Below are positions 53,937-62,693 of a stretch of DNA of 64,000 nucleotides, piece after piece (the first letter of the stretch is position 1; each line of letters opens with the position of its first letter). Position numbers and translations under genes: made by a program. The notes under the pieces were generated by a model, which was not told the origin of the DNA, did not search any database, and worked only from the letters and a program-made list of their open reading frames with translations. The DNA comes from Nostoc sp. CHAB 5836 (GTDB lineage Bacteria; Cyanobacteriota; Cyanobacteriia; Cyanobacteriales; Nostocaceae), in the NCBI RefSeq assembly GCF_020829445.1, contig NZ_JAIVFV010000006.1:25005-89004 (forward strand). The letters run 5' to 3'.

Positions 53937-55121
53937 ATGACCAGACTAGAAACCCGCACTGAACCAATGGTGCTAAACATGGGGCCACACCACCCCTCAA
54001 TGCACGGGGTTCTGCGGCTAATCATGACTCTGGATGGCGAGGATGTCGTTGACTGTGAACCAGTTATCGGCTACTTGCACCGGGGAATGGAAAAAATCGC
54101 CGAGAACCGCACTAATGTAATGTACGTCCCTTACGTCAGTCGCTGGGACTACGCTGCGGGAATGTTCAACGAAGCCGTCACTGTCAACGCCCCAGAAAAA
54201 CTTGCAGGTGTCGCTGTTCCCAAACGCGCTAGCTACATCCGCGTCATCATGCTGGAGTTGAACCGCATCGCTAACCACTTGCTGTGGTTTGGCCCCTTCC
54301 TCGCTGACGTCGGCGCACAAACTCCCTTCTTCTACCAGTTCCGGGAACGGGAGATGATTTATGATTTATGGGAAGCTGCCACAGGTTATCGGATGGTGAA
54401 TAACAACTACTTCCGCGTTGGTGGAGTAGCAGCCGATTTACCTTACGGTTGGGTAGATAAGTGTTTGGAATTCTGCGACTACTTATTGCCTAAAGTTGAT
54501 GAGTACGAACGCTTAGTAACAGATAACCCCATCTTCCGGCGACGGGTTGAGGGGATTGGGACTATCACCCGTGAAGAAGCAATTAACTGGGGACTTTCTG
54601 GGCCAATGTTACGCGCATCTGGCGTGCAATGGGATTTGCGGAAAGTTGACCATTACGAATGCTACGACGATTTCGACTGGGATGTGCAGTGGGAAACCGC
54701 CGGTGATTGCTTTGCGCGTTACGTAGTGCGGATGCGGGAAATGCGCGAATCGGTGAAGATTATTCGCCAAGCAGTTAAAGGACTTCCTGGGGGCCCTTAC
54801 GAAAATTTGGAAGCCAAGCGTTTAGCTGCAGGTAAAAAATCCGAATGGGACGCATTTGATTACCAATTCATCGGTAAAAAGGTTTCTCCCACTTTTAAGA
54901 TTCCTAAAGGTGAAATCTACTCTCGTGTAGAAAGTGGCAAAGGTGAATTGGGAATTTACTTGGTTGGCGATGATAACGTCTTTCCTGCACGTTGGAAGAT
55001 TCGCGCCGCAGATTTCAATAACCTCCAGATTGTTCCACATTTACTACGGGGTATGAAGGTTGCAGATATTGTGGTGATTCTCGGTAGTGTTGACGTAATC
55101 ATGGGGTCTGTGGATAGGTAG
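53937..55121 (+). CDS. ndhH: NAD(P)H-quinone oxidoreductase (NDH-1) subunit H
   Basis: 394 residues from the ATG at 53937 ([20 protein letters not shown]), the usual length for NdhH; an upstream in-frame extension to 53883 is not conserved. Family motifs: [14 protein letters not shown], the [15 protein letters not shown] motif and the C-terminal [16 protein letters not shown]. NdhH is the 49-kDa-type peripheral-arm subunit that helps form the plastoquinone-binding site of the thylakoid NDH-1 complex, active in respiration, cyclic electron flow and CO2 uptake. It is monocistronic here, as in many cyanobacteria. Confidence 0.97.
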   Translation: MTRLETRTEPMVLNMGPHHPSMHGVLRLIMTLDGEDVVDCEPVIGYLHRGMEKIAENRTNVMYVPYVSRWDYAAGMFNEAVTVNAPEKLAGVAVPKRASYIRVIMLELNRIANHLLWFGPFLADVGAQTPFFYQFREREMIYDLWEAATGYRMVNNNYFRVGGVAADLPYGWVDKCLEFCDYLLPKVDEYERLVTDNPIFRRRVEGIGTITREEAINWGLSGPMLRASGVQWDLRKVDHYECYDDFDWDVQWETAGDCFARYVVRMREMRESVKIIRQAVKGLPGGPYENLEAKRLAAGKKSEWDAFDYQFIGKKVSPTFKIPKGEIYSRVESGKGELGIYLVGDDNVFPARWKIRAADFNNLQIVPHLLRGMKVADIVVILGSVDVIMGSVDR

Positions 55122-55147
55122 ATAATATTTATCCAAGTAATTTTTAG

Positions 55148-55184
55148 AGCAGTTGTATTATAGTGCAACTGCTCTATTTTTTTA
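55148..55184 (+). terminator. Probable ndhH terminator
   Basis: GAGCAGTTGTATTATAG followed by TGCAACTGCTC forms a stem (GAGCAGTTG / CAACTGCTC) and is followed by TATTTTTTTAG. It lies 27 bp after the ndhH stop. Confidence 0.85.
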
Positions 55185-55375
55185 GGGGCGGACAAGCTAT
55201 CATTGGTGTCAACTTAGAGCCAGGGCGAATAGAGTTCGGGGCGATACAAACGAAGTCCGCCTACGCAAACTAAAAGAAAATTAAGGTTTATTAACCCGCG
55301 CAGGCGGGTTTCGTCTGTGTAGACGCGGTTTCTAACCGCCCTTTTAAGTTCTTTGCTTTAGTTAGAACCGCCCTG

Positions 55376-55549
55376 GCTAAGATATTACAAGAAGATTGTT
55401 ATTTAGAAACGCTGATTATTTACCCAAAAAACTTAGTTTCAATGTGGCAAGAATATAAAGATAACTATCGGTTACTTGCCGAAATTATGCCAATTAGTCA
55501 AGTACAAAATAAATTACCAATCACTCTCGATAACGATCCCTCTCGATGA
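55376..55549 (+). pseudogene. Fragment of a SNF2/DEAD-type helicase gene
   Basis: One open frame gives AKILQEDCYLETLIIYPKNL followed by VSMWQEYKDNYRLLAEIMPI and SQVQNKLPI, the segment after the Walker A helix in SNF2-type helicases (LIICPKNLVxMW-like). It is bounded on both sides by repeat sequence and has neither start nor remaining domains. Confidence 0.5.
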
Positions 55550-55730
55550 CGATCCCTCTCCAAAGTGAAGAGAGCCAGTCGAACTCACGTTAATTTGATT
55601 ACTTCAGTCCTTGGATTTTAGAGGAAAGATAGAAATGCGTCCTCTTTGTACCCCCTGAACGGTTACTTATTTACACTGTTTAACTTCAAAGCAGATAACA
55701 AGTGTATAGATTCTTCATGCATAGATGAGG

Positions 55731-55769
55731 GGGAGAAAAGGGGTTGCCCTCGGCAACCCCTTTTCTCCC
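55731..55769. repeat. Perfect 18-bp hairpin
   Basis: GGGAGAAAAGGGGTTGCC (55731-55748) and its exact complement (55752-55769) around a CTC loop. No U-tract follows. It may be a transcription stop for either strand or a small mobile hairpin. Confidence 0.8.
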
Positions 55770-55775
55770 TGTTAA

Positions 55776-55788
55776 AATGATTATCATT
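55776..55788. promoter_or_regulatory. Fur-box-like palindrome
   Basis: AATGATTATCATT resembles half to two-thirds of the 19-bp Fur consensus (GATAATGATAATCATTATC). It lies about 280 bp ahead of the small gene at 56066. The match is partial, so FurA binding is only a possibility. Confidence 0.35.
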
Positions 55789-56065
55789 CTTAAAAAATCC
55801 TGCCTCTTATTTTTCTTGGAATGATTTATTCTTTGGAAGTCCCTTACTTAATGAGCATTTGAGTTGGAGAATACCAGGGATAGAGCCGCTTACTACAAGG
55901 GAATCAGTGATGCTATTTGCAGTTTTCGGTCGATATTCTTGATAACCACTGCTAAAGTTGATACAGCACACAACTATGATGTTAGATGTTGCAAGTGCAG
56001 AATTTGAATCTGTAGGAACTGCAATCAAAATTCAGTCAGTAAATCAGGATTTCCAAGTCAATATT

Positions 56066-56308
56066 ATGGAGCAAAGTCAGCCACAACAGCGCCGCGCCGC
56101 TGATCAAGTGTTTCAACAATCCCTCGATCAGTTGGAAGATATCTTGCAAGAAAGTTCAACCGAGGAAGAAGAGATCCCTCAACTGCATACTAGTAGTCTC
56201 AGTGAAGTCGAACTCGATCAAGATTTGACAAATATTGATTTAGCGGCTCTTGAGGACGCAGTTGCTGATATTGAACAATATCTCGAAGAAATAACAAAAA
56301 CCAAATAG
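56066..56308 (+). CDS. Small acidic hypothetical protein
   Basis: 80 residues from the ATG at 56066 (MEQSQPQQRRAADQVFQQSL). A TTG-start version from 55958 would add 36 residues that look non-conserved. The sequence is helical and acidic (DQLEDILQESSTEEEEIPQL, DLTNIDLAALEDAVADIEQY) and could form a coiled coil. No family recognised, although small cyanobacterial proteins with this start exist to my recollection. It is followed directly by composite repeat R. Confidence 0.6.
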   Translation: MEQSQPQQRRAADQVFQQSLDQLEDILQESSTEEEEIPQLHTSSLSEVELDQDLTNIDLAALEDAVADIEQYLEEITKTK

Positions 56309-56420
56309 GGGTAAAAAGGTGAACTACTCCGCCGTAAGACGGACGTAGCTCTCTTAATTCATCGGGAATAGCCAAGAGAACTCCGTAGTTTTACTGGTCT
56401 GACATTCCCTCCTAGGGCCA

Positions 56421-56585
56421 GGGCTATTTCATTCTCATCTAGCCCGCCTCAGAATGAATTCACGAGTCTAATAGCGAAAGTCGTCTCAAGACGACTGAGA
56501 AAAGGTTATAGTCCGTTTTAACGGACTTCAGCTATGAGCCTGGAACTTCAGTTCCGGGTGGTTTATGTCTAGAATGAAATAGCCC
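56421..56585. repeat. Triple-hairpin MITE, copy 2 (complete)
   Basis: Terminal inverted repeats GGGCTATTTCATTCT (56421-56435) and AGAATGAAATAGCCC (56571-56585) are exact. Inside are CGTCTCAAGACG, AGTCCGTTTTAACGGACT and GGAACTTCAGTTCC. Matches 6742-6890. Confidence 0.9.
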
Positions 56586-56629
56586 TGCTCCAATGGCAGG
56601 AGTTCTGGTTCCCAAGACCCAAATCTTTT

Positions 56630-56672
56630 ACCCTGAGGGTAGTCGTTCGCGCAGCGTCTCGTAGAGAAGGGT
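56630..56672 (+). repeat. Small dispersed repeat (SDR), copy 1
   Basis: ACCCTGAGGGTAGTCGTTCG followed by CGCAGCGTCTCGTAGAGAAG and GGT. Near-identical to 56859-56901; the core CGCAGCGTCTCGTAGAGA family recurs at 11757, 21697 and 46062-46090. Confidence 0.85.
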
Positions 56673-56858
56673 CTTCTTGCAACATATACCTATTAGCTTG
56701 GTTTTCGCTTATGGCATTGATGGTGAAAAACGCGGTCTTGAGGGTTTCCGTCAAAGAGCGATTTTGAACCCGGAGGGTCAAGACTAGGTAATTATATCAG
56801 AAAAACAAGCGGGATTCGTCATACATCCAGAAGAAAGTTTTTACCAAGTAAAAAATTT

Positions 56859-56901
56859 ACCCTGAGCGTAGCCGTTCGCGCAGCGTCTCGTAGAGAAGGG
56901 T
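56859..56901 (+). repeat. Small dispersed repeat (SDR), copy 2
   Basis: ACCCTGAGCGTAGCCGTTCG followed by CGCAGCGTCTCGTAGAGAAG and GGT, inserted in the TTTACCAAGTAAAAAA...TTCCAGATG part of repeat R. Confidence 0.85.
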
Positions 56902-56991
56902 CAATTCCAGATGTAATCCTCATCAAGAACTCACAATCCCCACCTGATGAGTACATTGAAAGTAGGGACTTTTGCGTTACGTTAAAATTTA

Positions 56992-57777
56992 TTACTGACA
57001 AATCAATTGCCGTTGAGCTTCGTACAACATTAAAGCGGCTGCGATCGCCACATTCAAAGATTCCACCCCAGGACTCAAAGGAATTCTGACTTGTTTGTCT
57101 GCGATCGCGGCTAAATCTGGCGACAATCCCGCACCTTCATTTCCCAGTAAAATCAGACTGGGTTTTCGCCAGTCCACCTCCCAATAAGTTAAAGTCGCAC
57201 TAGGTAAGGTTGCCACTACCTGCATTCCTAGCTGCTGACTTTGTTGGACTGTTGCTTTGAAATCTTCGGTTACGGCTGTTGCTAGGCGAAACCATTGCCC
57301 TGCTGAAGCACGTAAAACTTTCGGACTATCTAAATCTACACTATCTCCAGTTACCCACAACCCTGATGCTCCAGCAGCAGCAGCAGTGCGGATCATTGTA
57401 CCCAGGTTACCGGGATCTTGCACTGTTTCTAAAGCTAGCACTAAACCGGTGAATGGTAGTTGAGTTTGGCGTTCCCTTCGTTTTGCCGTTGCGACCACAC
57501 CGTCGGGTTGGACTGTGGTCGCGATCGCATTTAAGACTTCTCTACTGACAATTTCGGCGCGATCGCATCGACTACACGCTTGCTCCCACAGCGAAGGGTG
57601 GGCTGCTTGCCATTCTGGAGTACAACACACTGTTTCTAAGGGGTAATTCACCGCACAAGCTTCCTCTAACAGGTGCGTCCCTTCCAATAAAAATAACTGC
57701 TGCTTGTGCCGCTCCTTGGTGGAGTGTAGTTTGCGAATCTGCTTGACTAGGGAATTTTGTAAACTGGTCAACATCAA
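56992..57777 (-). CDS. TrmH/SpoU family RNA 2'-O-methyltransferase
   Basis: A 261-residue protein. The N-terminal 90 residues (LTSLQNSLVKQIRKLHSTKE, LFLLEGTHLLEEA) are an L30e-like RNA-binding domain. The C-terminal SPOUT (knotted) domain has LALETVQDPGNLGTMIRTAA, SPKVLRASAGQWFRL, ILLGNEGAGLSPDL and IPLSPGVESLNVAIAAALML, i.e. SPOUT motifs 1-3. It methylates a ribose 2'-OH of rRNA (RlmB/TsnR-like) or tRNA; the target cannot be told. ATG at 57777. An STRR tract follows upstream. Confidence 0.92.
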   Translation of the reverse strand: MMLTSLQNSLVKQIRKLHSTKERHKQQLFLLEGTHLLEEACAVNYPLETVCCTPEWQAAHPSLWEQACSRCDRAEIVSREVLNAIATTVQPDGVVATAKRRERQTQLPFTGLVLALETVQDPGNLGTMIRTAAAAGASGLWVTGDSVDLDSPKVLRASAGQWFRLATAVTEDFKATVQQSQQLGMQVVATLPSATLTYWEVDWRKPSLILLGNEGAGLSPDLAAIADKQVRIPLSPGVESLNVAIAAALMLYEAQRQLICQ

Positions 57778-57866
57778 AAAGTTAGCAATTAAGAGTTAGC
57801 AGTTAGCAGTTAATTTATTTTTTTTCAACTCATAACTCTTCACTTCTAACTCCTAACTGAATAATA

Positions 57867-57948
57867 TGCGGAACCCGGGACTTGAACCCGGAAGCCTTGC
57901 GGCACTAGAACCTGAATCTAGCGCGTCTGCCAATTCCGCCAGTTCCGC
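57867..57948 (-). tRNA. trnL-CAG: tRNA-Leu (CAG)
   Basis: On the minus strand a full cloverleaf: acceptor GCGGAAC/GTTCCGC, a class II long variable arm (TGCCGCAAGGCTT), T-loop GGTTCAAGTCC. The anticodon stem CTAGA/TCTAG closes loop TTCAGGT, anticodon CAG. Length 82 nt, with A as discriminator; CCA is not encoded. Confidence 0.95.
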
Positions 57949-58792
57949 TGGCATTTGTTTTTATTCACAATTTCTTATTATTGCGTGATGTTTTTACCTT
58001 TGTCAAGTAAAAACATCACACCTCGTTAAAATAATTCGTAATTCGTAATTCGTAATTTGTAATTCAGTTTTGCGTTAGCGAGTCCGCGTAGCCCTCCGGG
58101 GAAGTAAAGTACGCTTTTAGCGTCTCGTAGAGAGCGTCTGAGGATTGGTTATTGACCGACTTGTACTGAGTTTACGGTGAGCGCAGTCGAACTGCGTAGT
58201 CGAAGTAAGCTAATCGTCATTCATTTTTCCAGAATGATTCGCTTGTAGTAAGGGCTTCAGCCCTGCTTTTATGCAACTTAAATGCCGATTAGCTTAAGTC
58301 GAAATATAACCCCACCGCAAAACGTTCTGCCGTCGTTAGCCAGGGGACTTAAACCCGCAAACTTAGTTAAAAGTCTCAAATTTGAAACGAATTTTCAACG
58401 GATAGGTCGAATCAAAATACTAACTCAGCAGTAGACATCTGGTGAAAAAGAATTGTTTTGACGTAGCAGTGCTGCGTCAAAACAAGGGTTCTGGGTAACG
58501 CGTATTTAATTTCTGGAGGTGTCTAGTATAGCATTGATTTTTAGAGAACACTTAGGTTATTTTACTGAGTATTTAATTTTGCTTCAAACTACTATTCATT
58601 CGTTCTTTTTTGTTAAATTTTTCCAAAGCTCAAAAAGCTTGCTATTGCTTACTTTCAGCCCGCAAATATCACTCAAAAAACAATTTTTTTATGGAAGACG
58701 TTGCCCGAAAACGTGGACAATTTGAATCTTTACTGTAGAATCAAAACCAACTTCAAACATATAAAATACGTATTACTTTTGGAGGTAGGCTT
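57949..58792. other. Gap with repeats ahead of murA
   Basis: 58031-58060 is an STRR (AATTCGT); 58080-58210 holds SDR units (GCGTCTCGTAGAGAGCGTCT, CAGTCGAACTGCGTAGTCGA); 58432-58525 is a family-C element. The AT-rich stretch 58526-58780 probably holds the murA promoter. The 58519-58725 and 58701-58892 frames are not protein-like. Confidence 0.6.
58432..58525. repeat. MITE family C, copy 3
   Basis: TAGACATCTGGTGAAAAAGA ... TTTCTGGAGGTGTCTA, with an internal GACGTAGCAGTGCTGCGTC hairpin. Confidence 0.85.
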
Positions 58793-60160
58793 ATTAATCC
58801 TTCTAGCAGCTTACCAGATGCTAAATTTGCTCCAGAAGCAGACTCCTCAGTCTTGCAAATTTGGGGTGGGCATCCTTTGCGAGGTCATGTGAAAATTAGC
58901 GGGGCAAAAAATTCAGCATTGGTAATCATGGCTGGAGCCTTGCTGTGTCCGGGTGATTGTCGTATCCGCAATGTCCCTTTATTAGCGGACGTAGACCGGA
59001 TGGGTCAGGTGTTATCAGCTTTGGGTGTAAGTTTAACACGACAAGGTGATATTTTAGACATCAACGCCAGCGAGATTAAAACATCAAGAGCTCCCTACGA
59101 ACTAGTTACCCAATTGAGGGCAAGTTTTTTTGCCATTGGTGCAATTCTGGCAAGATTAGGAGTAGCTCAGATGCCCTTACCAGGTGGTTGTGCTATTGGA
59201 GCAAGACCAGTTGACTTGCATGTCCGGGGACTGCAAGCAATGGGGGCTGAGGTGCAAATTGAGCATGGCATTTGTAATGCCTACGTCCCTGGCAGCAGCC
59301 GGAGATTAAAAGGTGCGAAGATTTACTTAGACATAGCCAGCGTTGGGGCGACGGAAAACTTGATGATGGCAGCTACCCTGGCAGAGGGTGAAACGATTAT
59401 CGAAAATGCTGCCAGAGAACCGGAAGTAGTCGATTTGGCTAACTTCTGTAACGCGATGGGAGCCAAGATTAAGGGAGCGGGGACTAGCAGGATTATGATT
59501 GAAGGAGTCTCCAAGTTGCATTCTGTTGACTACAGCATTATTCCCGATCGCATTGAGGCCGGGACATTCTTGCTGGCAGCAGCAATTACCCGCTCAGAAC
59601 TTACCCTCTCGCGGGTGGCTCCAGAACATCTTGTACCAGTGATTGCCAAGCTGCGGGATATTGGGGTGACAATAATTGAGGAAAAGCCTGAATACTTACA
59701 TATTCTGCCAGCAGAAACCCTCAAGGCAACGGATATTGAAACTCAATACCATCCAGGTTTTCCCACAGATATGCAAGCGCCGTTCATGGCTTTGCTGACA
59801 TTGGCAGAAGGCGACAGCGTGATTAACGAATCCGTCTTTGAAAATCGCTTGCGTCATGCCTCAGAGTTGAATCGCTTGGGGGCAGATATTCGTGTCAAAG
59901 GCAACGCTGCTTTCGTTCGGGGAGTATCGAAATTGTCTGGCGCACCAGTCTTAGGCACAGACTTACGAGCATCAGCAGCGCTAGTCATCGCAGGATTGGC
60001 AGCAGAAGGACAAACCACAATTCAGGGTTTACAGCACCTCGATCGCGGCTATGATCGACTCGATGTGAAGTTGCAGGAATTGGGGGCTAAAATCCTCCGC
60101 GTGGGCGAAACATCAGCAGATGCAGAAATCGCTACCAGCATCAGTAACCTGTCAAGTTGA
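58793..60160 (+). CDS. murA: UDP-N-acetylglucosamine 1-carboxyvinyltransferase, probable ATT start
   Basis: MurA catalyses the first committed step of peptidoglycan synthesis, moving enolpyruvate from PEP to UDP-GlcNAc. Motifs: [20 protein letters not shown], the catalytic-cysteine loop [32 protein letters not shown], and the closing [10 protein letters not shown] and [19 protein letters not shown]. The nearest standard start is TTG at 58853, without an SD and only just ahead of the conserved domain. The frame continues upstream to ATT at 58793 with a strong GGAGG seven bases before it, giving [20 protein letters not shown] as leader, about 455 residues in all. I prefer ATT. Confidence 0.95.
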   Translation: MNPSSSLPDAKFAPEADSSVLQIWGGHPLRGHVKISGAKNSALVIMAGALLCPGDCRIRNVPLLADVDRMGQVLSALGVSLTRQGDILDINASEIKTSRAPYELVTQLRASFFAIGAILARLGVAQMPLPGGCAIGARPVDLHVRGLQAMGAEVQIEHGICNAYVPGSSRRLKGAKIYLDIASVGATENLMMAATLAEGETIIENAAREPEVVDLANFCNAMGAKIKGAGTSRIMIEGVSKLHSVDYSIIPDRIEAGTFLLAAAITRSELTLSRVAPEHLVPVIAKLRDIGVTIIEEKPEYLHILPAETLKATDIETQYHPGFPTDMQAPFMALLTLAEGDSVINESVFENRLRHASELNRLGADIRVKGNAAFVRGVSKLSGAPVLGTDLRASAALVIAGLAAEGQTTIQGLQHLDRGYDRLDVKLQELGAKILRVGETSADAEIATSISNLSS

Positions 60161-60570
60161 AATTGATCGGTTGAGATTGACGGCAAGATAAGGGAGATAA
60201 GGGAGATAAGGGAGATAAGGGAGATAAGGTAAAATTTTCTCTCTCGCCTCCTCTATCTATACCCTGGGATCTGCGGAATTATCTTCATAGATAGAAGCTT
60301 TTTGAGCTTTGTTAATATCTTTTTTTGATGAATATTCTAAAAAAATCTGTGTTGGCTGTTACAATCTTGTTAAGAAAAGTTGCTCGTTGCATTTTGGGAA
60401 TGCGCAATTGGGTTTTAACTCTCTTGAGAAGACAACGCAAAAAAAGATTTTCTAGGCCAGCTGTGGGAAGCTGGTCTTTTTGTATTTAAAGAACCCCACC
60501 CCGCTTGCGGGGAGGGGAGCTAAAGCTAGCTGTGCTTTAGCGGAGTGGGGTTCTTTTAAGATTTTGAGAA
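60161..60570. other. Gap between murA and the porin gene
   Basis: 60187-60230 is a GGGAGATAA nonamer tract. 60328-60489 is a 53-codon basic frame (MNILKKSVLAVTILLRKVAR...) that runs through the terminator at 60455-60481, so it is more likely a short RNA or untranslated sequence than a gene. 60489-60557 is a hairpin AGAACCCCACCCCGC...GTGGGGTTCT. Confidence 0.55.
60455..60481 (+). terminator. Rho-independent terminator
   Basis: GGCCAGCT (60455-60462) and AGCTGGTC (60469-60476) around GTGGGA, followed by TTTTTG. It would end murA or a short RNA from 60.3 kb. Confidence 0.85.
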
Positions 60571-62190
60571 TTAGAAACTGAATGTGGTTCTCAGTGCCCC
60601 AATAACAACATCATCATTGTTGTTGTTGTGATCTGGGGATGTTAACCAGATGACTCCTGGAGTAATGGTGATATTGTCACTGAGCTTATACTGGTAGAAT
60701 GCCTCAAGATGATAGGATGTATCAGGATCACTATTCAATCCTGCGATGTTAGAGCTTGTCAGTTTCGGCTCTACACCAGCAATGATACCTGCTAAGTTAC
60801 CTTTTTTACCGAGGTCAGGGAAGGCAAGGGTAACGGCATAGTTCCAAATGTCAACTTCTCCACGGTTCCCTCTCAAGGTTTGGCTGTTAGTGTATCCAGC
60901 CCAACCACCCAACACTATGTTATCAGTGATGCCGATGGATGCTTGGATACCGTAAGAATTACTGGAAAAGGCTACTTGATCTTCCGGTAAGCCCTGTATA
61001 GTTGCTATATCCTGGAAAGTCGCTGCATTGCTACCAGTGAGTAGTGGTTGGTTGTAAGAATTGATGTAAGTAAAACCAACAGAAATGCGATCGCTTGGTT
61101 TAACTGTCAACTGTGCCAGCGCACCGTAAGAACCATTAAACAAACCATTATTAGGCGTAGGGTTGTTAGCTGTACCACTCAAATACCCTAGACTTAATGC
61201 CAATTTATCATTGAACTCGTGTGTTACTCCCAAGCCCGCGCCGCCTATTTGGTTATAAATTGGGTTACGTGTGCCAAAGGTAGACAAAGCACCAAAAGCG
61301 CCATCACCATCAAAGAGATTAACAGTGCTGGTAAGATCGTCTGCTGCACCTGCATTGGCAATAGCGATAACCTGTGTATTTTTGCCCAGAGGGAATTTGT
61401 AATACAACGCATCGATCGCAGCATTAGTATTACCATCCTCGCCAGCAAAGAATAAGTTACCTTCTGGTGTGCCAATATCAGGGCTGAGAATATTATTAGC
61501 CTGGATTCTGGTAAACAAGGTATCTTGCCCTGTGAAGCTGGTAACAAGTTCTATGCGCGCTCGTACCCCTAAAGTTGTATTCTCGGCGGTAATTTCTTCA
61601 CCGTTGACTGTATTTCCTGACAATACATCGCTAACGACTGCAACAACTTGTCCTTGCAGTTTGGTTGTGGTTGAAAACTGATTCGCCTCCAATTCAGTAG
61701 TGCGTGCTTCTACGGAATCTACACGACCTCGGAGTGTCGCAAGTTCTGCTGAAAAATCTTCTTGCAGCTTTTGTAATGTGGCTAAATCTTGTTTGTTAAC
61801 TAAATCGCCAGTGGCTGTAGCAATAAGTTCATTAACCCGATCAAGACAAGCATTCAAACCAGCAGCAAACTCATATCGCGTTAATGCCCGATTACCGCGA
61901 TACGTGCTATTTGGGTATCCAGCAATACAGCCATAGCGCTCAACTAAAGACTGCAATGCTTGGAATGCCCAGTCAGTGGGTTGTACGTCAGAAAATTGAG
62001 ACACAGAGGTAACTTGACCTGTTATCTGATCTTTATTAGCTAAAACTTGTGGTTGGTTGATTTCAGACGCATTGGAAGTCTCACCTGCAAATGTAGCAGT
62101 ATTCACACATAGCATTGCAGCGCATACTGCTGGACTAACTAGCAGATATTTAAAGAATTTTTGCATTTTTCTCCTCACACTGATCTCCAA
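60571..62190 (-). CDS. Iron-uptake porin (SLH + OprB type)
   Basis: A 539-residue outer-membrane protein. The signal peptide (LLVSPAVCAAMLCVNTATFA) is followed by an SLH domain (FSDVQPTDWAFQALQSLVER, YRGNRALTRYEFAAGLNACL), a coiled coil (DLATLQKLQEDFSAELATLR GRVDSVEARTTELEAN region), and an OprB-type 16-strand beta barrel ending with ...VVIGALRTTFSF, whose terminal Phe is the BamA signal. Such porins dominate cyanobacterial outer membranes and pass inorganic ions including iron. Both the SLH peptidoglycan-anchor and barrel are intact. The terminal Phe and the length fit the family well. Confidence 0.95.
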   Translation of the reverse strand: MEISVRRKMQKFFKYLLVSPAVCAAMLCVNTATFAGETSNASEINQPQVLANKDQITGQVTSVSQFSDVQPTDWAFQALQSLVERYGCIAGYPNSTYRGNRALTRYEFAAGLNACLDRVNELIATATGDLVNKQDLATLQKLQEDFSAELATLRGRVDSVEARTTELEANQFSTTTKLQGQVVAVVSDVLSGNTVNGEEITAENTTLGVRARIELVTSFTGQDTLFTRIQANNILSPDIGTPEGNLFFAGEDGNTNAAIDALYYKFPLGKNTQVIAIANAGAADDLTSTVNLFDGDGAFGALSTFGTRNPIYNQIGGAGLGVTHEFNDKLALSLGYLSGTANNPTPNNGLFNGSYGALAQLTVKPSDRISVGFTYINSYNQPLLTGSNAATFQDIATIQGLPEDQVAFSSNSYGIQASIGITDNIVLGGWAGYTNSQTLRGNRGEVDIWNYAVTLAFPDLGKKGNLAGIIAGVEPKLTSSNIAGLNSDPDTSYHLEAFYQYKLSDNITITPGVIWLTSPDHNNNNDDVVIGALRTTFSF

Positions 62191-62620
62191 TTCACACCCA
62201 ACTCACGTTTTTTTTAAACGTGTATTTTATAAGAATATTTCTCAGTAATTTTATCAGAAGTTAGCAAAATTTTTCACGAATAAGTGAATAGATCCTAATT
62301 ATTCAGGGAAAACTAAATTGCAGAGGGCTGTACCATCTGATAAAGTTTTGTTATTAGGGACTAACAAAAAATAAATTATACCGATTCTCACTTGGATGCA
62401 ATACGCCCTGACTCCATCCCTAACCCCTCCCCGCTCTTCGGGAGGGGAGCGTTTGCTTTACTCAAATGCGGGGTTGGGGTGCATTGTGTTGCAATCAACT
62501 TAGAAGCGCCATATCCAAAATTTAAGTTGAGGTTGAAACCTGCATAATTATTTTCTCCAAGGCCTTGCTATATTCTTTTATCTTTGCTATATTGATTAAT
62601 CGTGGCTCACAAAAGCCCCA
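62191..62620. other. Porin upstream region
   Basis: AT-rich, should hold the porin promoter. 62376-62510 is a repeat related to family E by its start (TTATACCGATTCTCACTTGG) and GC-rich interior (CCTCCCCGCTCTTCGGGAGG). No gene. Confidence 0.55.

Positions 62621-62693
<73 letters not shown>

Larger units (their letters stand above)
55122..56065. other. Repeat- and remnant-bearing gap
   Basis: After ndhH: a hairpin GAGCAGTTGTATTATAGTGC with AACTGCTC (55148-55175) that could end transcription; an SDR unit (55215-55345) with GCGGTTTCTAACCGCC; a helicase-gene remnant (55376-55549); an 18-bp perfect hairpin (55731-55769); and an AATGATTATCATT box. A frame from 55958 leads into the small gene at 56066. 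Confidence 0.6.
56319..56960 (+). repeat. Composite repeat R, copy interrupted by several insertions
   Basis: Same backbone as 32880-33192 (opposite strand), but with insertions: a 165-bp triple-hairpin MITE at 56421-56585, an SDR at 56630-56672, a segment of about 54 bp at about 56726-56780, and a second SDR at 56859-56901. Each side of these joins cleanly to the corresponding backbone sequence of the uninterrupted copy. Confidence 0.8.

Noticed and set aside
60328..60489. 53-residue basic protein after murA
   Set aside because: The frame runs through a clear terminator and has no SD; it is probably chance.
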